Assembly: GCA_027627225.1 (NCBI GenBank)
Contig: CM051029.1
Span: 18,033,656-18,097,655, forward strand
Origin: Congeria kusceri
Lineage: Eukaryota; Mollusca; Bivalvia; Myida; Dreissenidae
Direction: 5' to 3'
Length of the DNA stretch: 64,000 nt
In this document: positions 47,501 to 53,238 of the stretch, one piece after another
Layout of the letters: each line of letters begins with the position of its first letter
Position numbering within the stretch: position 1 is the stretch's first letter
Notes under the pieces: generated by a model
Seen by the model: only the letters and a program-made list of their open reading frames with translations
Told to the model about the DNA's origin: nothing
Databases searched by the model: none
Translations under genes and position numbers: made by a program

Positions 47501-49924
47501 AAGTACCCTGACACGACAGTCTCACTGACGAAGCCCGGTGCCAGTGACCTGAAGACCCAGAGCAACTTGGCATACCGGCTACACACCCAAGTGATCATAT
47601 CCCATGGACACTGGTCTGGTAAGTCAACTTGGCATACCGACTACACACCCAAGTGATCATATCCCATGGGCACTGGTCATGTAAGTCAACTTGGCATACC
47701 AGCTACACAACCAAGTGATCATATCCCATGGACACTGGTCAGGTAAGTCAACTTGGCATACCAGCTACACACCCAAGTGATAATATCCCATGGGCACTGG
47801 TCAGGTAAGTCAACTTGGCATACCAGCTACACAACCAAGTGATCATATCCCATTGGCACTGGTCAGGTAAGTCAACTTGGCATACCAGCTACACACCCAA
47901 GTGATCATATCCCATGGACACTGGTCAGGTAAGTCAACTTGGCATACCAGCTAAACACCCAAGTGATCATATCCCATGGGCACTGGTTTAGGGAAGTCAA
48001 CTTGGCATACCAGCTACACACCCAAGTGATCATATCCCATGGACACTGGTCAGGTTAGTCAACTTGGCATACCGACTACACACCCAAGTGATCATATCCC
48101 ATGGGCACTGGTCATGTAAGTCAACTTGGCATACCAGCTACACAACCAAGTGATCATATCCCATGGACACTGGTCAGGTAAGTCAACTTGGCATACCAGG
48201 TACACACCCAAGTGATAATATCCCATGGGCACTGGTCAGGTAAGTCAACTTGGCATACCAGCTACACAACCAAGTGATCATATCCCATTGGCACTGGTCA
48301 GGTAAGTCAACTTGGCATACCAGCTACACACCCAACTGATCATATCCCATGGACAGTGGTCAGGTAAGTCAACTTGGCATACCAGCTACACACCCAAGTG
48401 ATCATATCCCATGGGCACTGGTTTAGGTAAGTCAACTTGGCATACCAGCTACACAACCAAGTGATCATATCCCATGGACACTGGTCAGGTAAGTCAACTT
48501 GGCATACCAGCTACTCACCAAAGTGATAATATCCCATGGGCACTGGTCAGGTAAGTCAACTTGGCATACCAGCTAAACCAAGTGATCATATCCCATGGAC
48601 ACTGGTAAGGTAAGTCAACTTGGCATACCAGCTACACACCCAAGTGATCATATCCCATGGACTCTGGTCAGGTAAGTCAACTTGGCATACCAGCTACACA
48701 CCCAAGTGGTCATATCCCATGGACACTGGTAAGGTAAGTCAACTTGGCATACCAGCTACACACCCAAGTGGTCATATCCCATGGACACTGGTAAGGTACG
48801 TCAACTTGGCATACGAGCTACACACCCAAGTGGTCATATCCCATTGATTGCGCTCAGGTTGGCCCTGACAGTAGAACGGTCGGAAGCTGTTTTTGTTGTT
48901 TCCAGTTCTGCAAAATCAGTCGAATAATAATATTGTTAAAATGAATTCAATCTAATGGTGATGATAATTGTTGAAATTGTTCAAAATTAACATACCAAAT
49001 GATATGATTTTCCTAGTGTTTGAATTGTTACATTCGGCATGGTATCTAATAATGCCATTAGTAGTAATAGTGTTGTTGGAATTTTGCAAAAATCGTCACA
49101 CCTCGTGATAATCGTATCGTTGGAATTTCACCATTATCAACTTTGTTTCTGTATATAACGGAGACCTAATCAGATCAGAATTTCTTAACAATCATGTATT
49201 TTCCCCTAAAAATTGACATTACACCTGGATCCTTTATTCCTATTTTACAAAATGTTTTACAATATTTCCCCTATTGTTGTGGCCTGGACTCCATGCCCAG
49301 TCATTAAACAAGCATGTCATAATGAATGCTTTAATTTGCAAATTGCTTAATGATAAAGAACAAAAATACATGGGTCTGTGTTCCAGAAACCTCTTAAGAT
49401 TATTTTAAAATATTTTCACTTAGTGTAGGTAGCAATTTTTGTAAAGTAATATTTTTCAAACTACATATTAATTTGTGAATCCATTGACAGTTACATAAAC
49501 AATAGTTAATAATAATAACAAACAAAAAAAGCACAATGCCATGTTCACAAGATATAAAACGTAAAAGAAAAAATATGCTTCTAGGGATAAGGATAAGATT
49601 TTACTTAAGATGTTTCTGGAATACGACCCCTGAAATTAAAAATGCTGACCAATATTATTACTGCTTTTGATAACTGTACTGATTTTAAAACGTCTGATTC
49701 TGCTTAATTCTTGGGAATAAACAGGTTTTTGGTTATCGTCGAATGTGTTGCTGTTCCTTTCAGAATCGTGCAATGTGGAGGTGGGGGTTGTTTTACTCAG
49801 CGATTCTTCCCTCTCCACAAAGTTCAAATCTCAGACGTCGAACTCGTCCGAAGATGAGAGGACCGTTCTTGAACTTTGTAAACCTGTGAAAGTGTTAATT
49901 TCTCCAAAACCGCATAAACGATAA
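20406..49924 (+). CDS. INTS4: Integrator complex subunit 4 (INTS4), 3' half, exon by exon
   Basis: INTS4 is a nuclear scaffold that pairs with the INTS9-INTS11 endonuclease in the Integrator complex, which cleaves snRNA and promoter-proximal nascent transcripts. Exons seen: 20406-20521, 23179-23278, 24794-24910, 41156-41249, 42699-about 42857 (donor unresolved), 43180-43282, 43799-44096, 47498-47618 and 49764-49924 (stop). Key matches to vertebrate INTS4, recalled: HPYFDTPEPEMDDPA in the first, EPAKVSDNPVKFTAGL in the seventh, and the C-terminus KPVKVLISPKPHKR. Phases agree across the first junction and from exon 43180 to the stop. They do not agree at 23278/24794, 24910/41156 or 42857/43180, so exons are missing or unrecognised. 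TGA at 24884 and TAA at 41235 interrupt two exons. N-terminal HEAT-repeat exons lie upstream or were not found. Either an active gene with unannotated splicing or a decaying copy. Confidence 0.88.
21264..22554 (-). mobile_element. hAT-like DNA transposon with a BED/TTF-type zinc-finger remnant
   Basis: The ends are CAGTCTGCGCGAAATGC at 21264 and GCATTTCGTGCAGACTG ending at 22554, imperfect inverted repeats. The six bases CCTTGA lie immediately outside both ends (21258-21263 and 22555-22560), a target-site duplication. The CAG start resembles hAT elements, whose usual duplication is 8 bp, so the superfamily is tentative. Subterminal GGCCCGAA/CGGGCGTCGGGCC blocks are also inverted. It lies in an INTS4 intron. 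Confidence 0.8.
21640..21958 (-). pseudogene. Fragment of a ZNF862/KIAA1586-like TTF zinc-finger protein
   Basis: The minus strand from 21958 reads KRKREFLPKRLTEFAWLRY and then a CDTCQSF pair typical of the TTF/BED-like finger found in hAT-derived ZNF862- and KIAA1586-type proteins. A stop ends this frame at 21758. One frame over, the stretch from about 21775 to 21640 continues with KHNRPVIIEKGSVDDVDD and an acidic segment. A frameshift therefore seems to break the gene. It lies inside the 1.29-kb hAT-like element and is presumably a captured or decayed transposase N-terminus. Confidence 0.65.
23179..23278 (+). CDS. INTS4: INTS4 exon
   Basis: Acceptor TGCCACAG, donor GTTGTT. It reads SILVLVFSAAAGNRTAFPMF followed by QEHMWQHRDFP, matching the IFNAAKTCPTMPALF region of vertebrate INTS4. 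Exit phase 2 does not suit the next recognised exon at 24794, so one exon (vertebrate SLSHLVPALRLPG region) is missing or not visible between them. Confidence 0.88.
23279..24359. other. INTS4 intron with GC-rich palindromic island
   Basis: Directly after the exon, 23290-23395 holds three copies of a CCCGGGGCGCC-type palindrome, unlike the AT-rich surroundings and probably part of a MITE. The remainder has no coding segment that I can support. Confidence 0.5.
24362..24735. repeat. About 32-bp tandem array, about 11 copies
   Basis: The unit is GGGTAAATGTACACTCAGTC followed by CAAAATATATG, with variants carrying TTCGA. It ends about 60 bp upstream of the INTS4 exon at 24794. Unlike other arrays at this locus, it does not contain the splice site. 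Confidence 0.9.
24794..24910 (+). pseudogene. INTS4: INTS4 exon with in-frame TGA
   Basis: A 117-nt segment with acceptor TGTATTTCAG and donor GTAAGC. It reads TIPSMANTFVQSTVA, then TGA at 24884-24886, then LGDLQCME. The vertebrate protein has the pattern FLQQSLERVYSLQHL here, so the stop falls on the Arg. A CGA to TGA change (CpG transition) would explain it. The other two forward frames stop earlier. Similarity of this exon is weaker than for the others. Confidence 0.65.
25196..27319 (+). CDS. Harbinger-associated Myb/SANT-like DNA-binding protein (NAIF1-like), six exons
   Basis: Exons: 25196-25426, 25602-25767, 26055-26152, 26597-26632, 26933-27002 and 27196-27319 (stop). The first holds the SANT-like helices (RAKSFSDCEIDCITDFMKEN ... 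KEKWRNM), the second the GGGPPLPEMS linker seen in NAIF1/MSANT-type proteins, and the last a helical tail ending LLLAKMEQ. Such partners bind the Harbinger transposase and help import it and bring it to the element ends. Start: MTEKQDK at 25196, with an in-frame upstream ATG at 25178. Oddity: exon 2 leaves in phase 1 but exon 3 is only open if entered in phase 2 (GYSSITGDPRAAHHGLNMVS), a one-base discrepancy suggesting a frameshift or a splice site I misplaced. All other junctions fit. Confidence 0.8.
27320..28411. other. AT-rich spacer between the convergent Harbinger genes
   Basis: Very AT-rich with no coding evidence beyond chance 60-70 codon frames. It should contain the 3' UTRs and polyadenylation signals of both Harbinger genes (several AATAAA-like strings are present). 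Confidence 0.5.
28412..39414 (-). CDS. PIF/Harbinger transposase (HARBI1-like), five exons, intact
   Basis: Minus-strand exons: 39414-38886, 37990-37889, 29671-29594, 29474-29374 and 28606-28412 (stop), total 334 residues, close to HARBI1 (about 350). All phases agree. Exon 1 starts MADVLFFRLRQ and has a helix-turn-helix-like segment (FLQVIGDTFGVNIATVSRVV). The DDE_Tnp_4 fold follows: first Asp in ATCDSNG, the WPGSCHDAHVF motif, second Asp in LLGDSGYPCRPFLMTP, and Glu in RNIIERCFGVWKR. The C-terminal exon has IACAVLHNM. The enzyme would cut and paste the element at TWA sites. Intron 2 (29672-37888) is enlarged to 8.2 kb by a nested transposon, which lies only about 35 bp from the exon ending at 37889. 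Other introns are 0.1-0.9 kb. Confidence 0.92.
30400..36361 (+). CDS. Five-exon DDE-like transposase of unknown superfamily, 1120 residues
   Basis: Exons: 30400-30586, 31051-31121, 31392-31546, 32238-32355 and 33530-36361. Every junction is GT-AG and in phase, joining GGPWTTLDDGDEMYDLP, then FPDTKYLKLKCMP, then SSGVHEGLSRKD, then RYVTQ-TLTNCLWYI. A proposed RNase H-like triad is: Asp606/607 in SDDKAKVPFGEPG, Asp717 in KFTDGGTDHR and Glu761 in INPAERVMSILN, with spacing typical of DDE enzymes. The N-terminal 180 residues include a short Cys motif (LCDKCQH). The tail (995-1120) is Cys-rich: CSECGK, CYYCGAS, CIDCKSKG, CCMRPFGKH, suggesting zinc binding. An additional Cys cluster (YCFQIKKCDDRECC) lies near 895. 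Similar uncharacterised proteins occur in corals, fish and molluscs as I recall. Location inside inverted repeats implies a transposase; activity is inference. Confidence 0.8.
30930..32120. repeat. Repeats within introns of the 8-kb element
   Basis: 31640-31975 is a bivalve repeat beginning ATACCCCGCAAACGAAG and ending near GCGGGGGGTAT, with a GGTTGGTTGGTTGG run. Parts of a SINE body, recognised by TATCACGGTGGTCAGTTAA at about 30943 and CCAGTAACTGACAACTGCC at about 32090, match the SINEs at 44393 and 58181 but lack the tRNA head. Confidence 0.65.
36362..37819. other. 3' non-coding part of the 8-kb element
   Basis: AT-rich sequence after the transposase stop, with AATAAA-like strings (for example near 36929). 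37430-37640 resembles a bivalve repeat (AAGAACTAGGTCAAATG, CTTGGTCACCTGGTC). No further gene is supported, although a minus-strand open frame exists at 37104-37352. Confidence 0.5.
39605..41155. other. INTS4 intron, no gene seen
   Basis: Mostly unique AT-rich sequence. Around 40265-40340 there is a B-box-like GGCTCGAACCCAGACCC, and near 41096-41145 another tRNA-like remnant (GGAATTGAACTCCCGATC), both probably SINE relics on the minus strand. Confidence 0.45.
41156..41249 (+). pseudogene. INTS4: INTS4 exon whose end was amplified; contains TAA
   Basis: Acceptor TGTATTTTCAG. Entered in phase 2 it reads DLQRVSELDLESSASAQ, matching vertebrate DLQRLGELQSELAG, then MYLQCK, TAA at 41235-41237, and LITQ. 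The phase at 41249 would fit the next exon at 42699. The following tandem units read MYHLQCQQLITQ with CAA in place of TAA, like vertebrate YLRCQLLLIKALQ. An alternative donor GTAAGT at 41230 would avoid the stop but puts the next exon out of frame. Confidence 0.6.
41205..42325 (+). repeat. 48-bp array of duplicated INTS4 exon end plus 5' splice donor, about 23 copies
   Basis: The unit is TATGTACCATCTGCAGTGTC then AGCAACTGATAACACAG, followed by GTGAGATTC. It spans the last 33 or so exon bases (MYHLQCQQLITQ) and the beginning of the intron, so nearly every copy has a usable CAG|GTGAG donor. Because 48 is a multiple of three, all frames stay open and produce frames of 294, 341 and 222 codons that are not genes. 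Two late units are shortened (near 42080 and 42170). Confidence 0.92.
42356..42585. repeat. About four diverged 60-bp units in an INTS4 intron
   Basis: The recurring core AATTTAGTGATAAACAATTT followed by AGGTTGAACC appears near 42362, 42419, 42477 and 42537 with substitutions. Non-coding. Confidence 0.7.
42699..42857 (+). CDS. INTS4: INTS4 exon (3' boundary uncertain)
   Basis: Acceptor TCTCTTGCAG. It reads LMSQRAYIMAGSVTNDRL and a helical segment VLVERVIDLTDRLLTLFQGL, loosely matching the MRLQAKALQLIVTART region of vertebrate INTS4. The frame stays open to a TGA at 42888. The GTTCTT donor at 42858 leaves phase 0, whereas the next exon must be entered in phase 1, so the true donor remains unclear. 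Confidence 0.65.
43017..43172 (-). mobile_element. tRNA-derived SINE ending 7 bp before an INTS4 acceptor
   Basis: Read on the minus strand from 43172: GGGAGGTCGCAGTAGCGTTG head with B-box GGTTTGATCCCC, then CCAAGTACTGGTTCTACCC and GAAACAGACTCGAGAGTG. A tRNA-like 5' module followed by a family body. Its reverse-complemented head (CGACCTCCC) supplies most of the pyrimidine tract of the acceptor at 43179. Confidence 0.75.
43180..43282 (+). CDS. INTS4: INTS4 exon
   Basis: It reads PDLPSVFYAGKLQELATQMK then AHNVYANYLTALQG. Enters in phase 1 and leaves in phase 2, joining exon 43799 as G-FLGTDSTPTDKF. Corresponds to the MCEKFLQEVDFF region. The segment is longer than in vertebrates as I recall them. 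Confidence 0.75.
43799..44096 (+). CDS. INTS4: INTS4 exon, start of C-terminal beta region
   Basis: 298 nt, donor GTGAGA. It reads LLSELPNIKSSQLSNVQNIL and FATIHEPAKVSDNPVKFTAG, matching the vertebrate LLDLMPRL...ASATIIEPAGESDNPLRF segment closely. Exit phase 0. Confidence 0.93.
44393..44678 (-). mobile_element. SINE with tRNA-Asp-like (GTC) head
   Basis: On the minus strand from 44678 the head reads GGCTAGCTCAGTTGGTAGAG, with an anticodon arm CTGGA-CTGTCAA-TCCGG (GTC) and B-box GTTCGAACCCC. The body contains GGCAGTTGTCAGTTACTGGC and TGACCGCTGTGATATGAC. The same element occurs at 58181-58457. This looks like a RUDI-type bivalve SINE, a name given from memory. The acceptor arm and the continuing body argue against a stand-alone tRNA gene. 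Confidence 0.8.
44700..45060. other. INTS4 intron between SINE and array
   Basis: AT-rich, no features recognised. Confidence 0.45.
45075..47470. repeat. 33-bp AT-rich array, about 73 copies, in an INTS4 intron
   Basis: The unit is GATTGGATTAAATACTAGAT followed by TGATATTGCATAT. Two main variants alternate in blocks: TAGATTGATATTGCATATGA and TAAATTGATTTTGCATATAA. Since 33 is divisible by three, long frames up to 271 codons appear on both strands; they are artefacts. It ends 27 bp before the acceptor of the exon at 47498 without including it. Confidence 0.97.
47498..47618 (+). CDS. INTS4: INTS4 exon, C-terminal region
   Basis: 121 nt with acceptor CTTTCTCACAG and donor GTAAGT. It reads VKYPDTTVSLTKPGASDLKT then SNLAYRLHTQVIISHGHWS, matching vertebrate VLYPDGQAQMIHPKPADF and HRLITQVYLSHTAW. 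Exit phase 1, completing Glu with exon 49764. Confidence 0.94.
47563..48855 (+). repeat. 62-bp array of duplicated INTS4 exon end plus GTAAGT donor, about 21 copies
   Basis: The unit carries CAACTTGGCATACCAGCTAC, ACACCCAAGTGATCATATCC and CATGGACACTGGTCAG followed by GTAAGT. It is the last 55 bases of the exon at 47498-47618 plus the first intron bases, repeated directly downstream. Nearly every unit keeps a consensus 5' splice site. Variants AACCAAG, GATAAT and TTGGCACT mark sub-families that recur in the same order, indicating block duplication. One unit near 48573 is shortened. Confidence 0.94.
48856..49367. other. INTS4 last intron, no feature
   Basis: AT-rich unique sequence between the 62-bp array and a MITE. 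Confidence 0.45.
49368..49630. mobile_element. MITE with TTCCAGAAAC...CTTAAG terminal inverted repeats
   Basis: Left end GGGTCTGTGTTCCAGAAACC followed by TCTTAAGAT; right end ACTTAAGATGTTTCTGGAAT followed by ACGACCC. Same family as 54298-54554 and distantly like the ends of the element at 7835-8462. Confidence 0.8.
49764..49924 (+). CDS. INTS4: INTS4 terminal coding exon with stop
   Basis: Acceptor GTTCCTTTCAG. It reads ESCNVEVGVVLLSDSSLSTK and ends ELCKPVKVLISPKPHKR before TAA at 49922. The vertebrate C-terminus ends SKPVKVYIMPKPARR. This conserved tail is involved in holding the INTS9-INTS11 module in Integrator structures, as I recall. Confidence 0.94.
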
Positions 49925-50025
49925 TGAATTTTCAACTGTGTAAACTTTTGAAAGTTGTCATTATCTCCTAAACCACATAAACGGTAATGGTTCTTGAACT
50001 GTGTAAACTCGTGAAAGTGTTGATT
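49866..50025 (+). repeat. 62-bp tandem duplication of the INTS4 coding end, 2.5 copies
   Basis: The last 56 coding bases plus the stop region (GTTCTTGAACTTTGTAAACC ... CATAAACGATAATG) recur at 49928-49990 and, partly, at 49991-50025 with substitutions. The downstream copies keep the GTGAAAGT and CATAAACG motifs but are not in the reading frame because they follow the stop. Confidence 0.85.
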
Positions 50026-52203
50026 ATGAACGCTTTATTATTTTATCAATTTCAACAGATGAAATCTCATGAACAAAACATAATTTCCAATATATTTTGA
50101 TGTCAGCAATGCTATTTTGCTCCATTATATACAATATTCTTTTACTTTTATAATCTGTGACCAAAATTTTGGAAATTGTCAATTGGTCCAGCTGTGAAAA
50201 GGTCCATTTATAGAATTCAGTGTTAAAAATTAATTACTGGCAGATAGTTAATAAATTTGAACAATATTTAATTTGATATTTTCAGTATAAATGACAAAAC
50301 AACTACAATAATTTTGCAATATTTTATGTATACAGTGCCAAGTATATATACATTCTCTTACAAGGTCCAGTTATAGAAATATTACAATTGAAATTCAAAA
50401 TATACATACATTAAAACCATTTCAAAAGCAGAGACTAATGAGATAACAACTAGCAGTACTAATACAGGATACAATATCTTCACAGTAATTTTTCTGAGGC
50501 ACGTGCCTATTTGGACAGACACCAACAAATTTCAACTTGCTCAAATCCATTTTACTTTCCCAAAAAGGTGCTATGTGTTATATTTTTAAGATTTTTAATA
50601 GAAACATGTTTCTGATTTCTTATGGTGAAATGATCATCATCAATGGAATCTTCATAGAAATAGCTTTATCGTGGGGGAGTTGCTCAAACCTTTAACGGCC
50701 TATTTAGCTAACAGCCGTTAAAATTTGGATGAAGTTATTTATGTGAACAGAACATTTATAATTTAGTAATGTGAGTTTAATTTGTAGAAAGTGTTATGCT
50801 TAAGTAATTTTTTAAAAAAATGAAAAAGAAGTTCCTTGTAATATTAATTTTATTTACATCTGAAGGTAACAGGCTATTAGTTTAATAGACAGATCTGGGG
50901 TTTTCCACAGATAATTTAAACTCTTCCCCAGCTATTGTTAAAGGATTAATTTCCATTCATCGAAAAACACAAACATTACCGTGTGCTCATTTGAATATCA
51001 CAAACATTACCGAATATCACAAACATTACCCAAGTGCTTTTTTGTATGAAATAGTTTAACCGCTAAACACGTGATTTCCAAGTGCGATGATTGGTTAATG
51101 TTGCAGGTTAGTTTGAATATGATTGACATCTGTAGAAGCGTCTATTGGCTGTCAGTCTTGATGACCTTTTATGTCAGTTTGCCCTGTCGGACAGACATGT
51201 TAGAATCTCAACTTGTCCAAAGCGAATTTTACTTGTCCCCCGCTTCTTTCGAAGATTGACGATATTCAAACTCTGTCGCTCGGCGGTTTACTTCGAAATG
51301 ATTAGCGTAAGAGTTCTGCATGTCAGTAACAAGTTGAACAAAATTCTTAATGTCAGCATTAGGGTTAACAAATCGTCATGAAATACAAACAAATGTACAT
51401 GGAATAGGTATTATGCAAACAAAGGCTGTTTCTTCGAGCCTAAACATTTTTCTCAAAAAGGAAAAAGTAGTCGGATTATTCACTGAAATTAGCTAGCATT
51501 GTGTTATATCTTGGCAATTTAAACATCTTTTATCGATGGTAATACATACATGTATTTTAATTCTGGAATTTGAAATGAAGCAATTCAACATCAATAATAT
51601 CTAAAAAGCGACACGTGTAATTTGCACATCTTTTGCAATCTTCTCCAATATGTAAATGAATGGATGTACATAAATACAAGCAGAAATATAAAAAAATTCT
51701 ATTCTGAATGCATGAAAAATGATATTTAGTACATAATTTTTAATAAACCTGTATTAAATGTATTCCCCTCGTAAAACGTATAACAACTATGCAAAAATAA
51801 TCTTTATAAAACATATTTACATGTAAGTGATACACCATCACAGTGTGGGAACTATGTAATAGTGAGCAGTGTTGTCACAGTGTGAGAACTGTGTCACAGT
51901 GAACTTCCACTTTGTTGGAACTATTTCAAAGTTAACATCATACATTTTGACATGACCTTTACCCGCCCAATCATAAATCTGACTGACTGACTTCTGCAAT
52001 GTTGGAGAAATAGTATTTTCCCCAAGTTTAAATATTTGTAACAAATTCAAATTATCAGACTTAATTATCAGATTAATAATCTTAATTATTCTACAGAACT
52101 GGTAGACATACCTATAATAATTTTGTTTGTATTGAAAGAACAATATTTTTTAATAAAATATTTCAGCTATTTCCCCGCAAATGAATATTTCTAAAAATAA
52201 AAG
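49925..52203. other. Intergenic region between convergent INTS4 and PDCD10
   Basis: 50026-50210 is a partial copy of the family seen at 1-336 and 19337 (ATTTTATCAATTTCAACAGA, TTTTGCTCCATTATATAC, GTGAAAAGGTCC). The rest is AT-rich with no coding support; short frames at 51071-51381 and 51838-52143 are unconvincing. Confidence 0.5.
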
Positions 52204-53063
52204 CAGGGGTGGCAAAATCAGATAGTGCCATACTTCTCCATTTTTGCAAAAGGCCATGTGCCACATGTCCGTACGGTAAATTGTGGCAAAATGTCATTTG
52301 TCTGGGACAAGCTGTAGTCTAATTAATAAGACGTGCAACAAATTTAGTGTTACTTTCTATATAGGGCTAAAATCGCTGTAACGTCTTATCGCTCAAATAC
52401 CATTTTATCGGTGAAACCTGAAAGTTTGGACTTTTTCATGAATTCCCATAATTTGCAACACTACAGTTATCCATCAATGTACTTCACGTTAACAGCACAA
52501 AACTGCTTTGAATGTGCCAAAAATTATTTTCTACATGCATTTAATTCCCATTTAATCTTGTGTACATATCTACATCATTTGTGTACAGATCACCTTTATG
52601 GCGGCCTTGTTTACCACTTCAACCAATCGGAATGACGTATCTAGGAATATGACCAACAGAAATGACATACTGCTTTTAGCGGAGCAGAATTCCAATAAAT
52701 GTGTACACGACAGTTAATCGATTTTCGTTTAAAAATGCAATGGGGGGTAGGTTTAATTTGCAGATGTATCCAAAATGGTGGAATTACCGTACCAATATTT
52801 ATGAAACATTGTTGAGGAATACATTCTCTTCACAGGTATGTAACTTTAATTGGAAAATATTAACGCTAACCTCGTTATTTCAGTACATGAAAGTAGCAAC
52901 AAAAATCTTGGTCGCTGCAATTTATGTTATATAGGAGAACTTTCCACCACAGAAATGGTCCTACAGTCGTAAAGGACATATATTGCTCGTATAAAAAGGG
53001 GCGCAATAAGTAAAAGTAATACTAGGAAAAGCTGGCAAATATGAATTGATATTGCCACCCCTG
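52204..53063. mobile_element. hAT-like non-autonomous element, 860 bp
   Basis: Ends CAGGGGTGGCAAAATC and GATATTGCCACCCCTG form an inverted repeat with the CAGGG start common in hAT elements. No clear 8-bp target duplication. The 70-77 codon frames inside have no family features. Confidence 0.65.
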
Positions 53064-53099
53064 CGCAGTGTTGTGTTTTATTTAACATCCTCTCAAAAA

Positions 53100-53238
53100 G
53101 AATCTTTCTTAGCAGGCAAACTGGTCTGTTGTCAGATGGCGGTGAAAAATGATCTGTTGTCAGATAGCGGTCAAAAATGGTTTGTAGTCAGATAGCGATC
53201 AAAAATGATCTGTTGTCAGTTATTGGTTAAAAGTTTGT
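53100..53238 (-). repeat. About four 30-bp repeats in the PDCD10 3' UTR
   Basis: The motif CTGTTGTCAGATAGCGGTCA followed by AAAATG recurs near 53127, 53157, 53187 and 53212. On the minus strand this lies directly after the PDCD10 stop codon, so it would be transcribed in the 3' UTR. Confidence 0.7.

Noticed and set aside
45049..47528. Repetitive hydrophobic proteins up to 271 residues
   Set aside because: An AT-rich 33-bp array open in several frames on both strands, with no start context or flanking exons.
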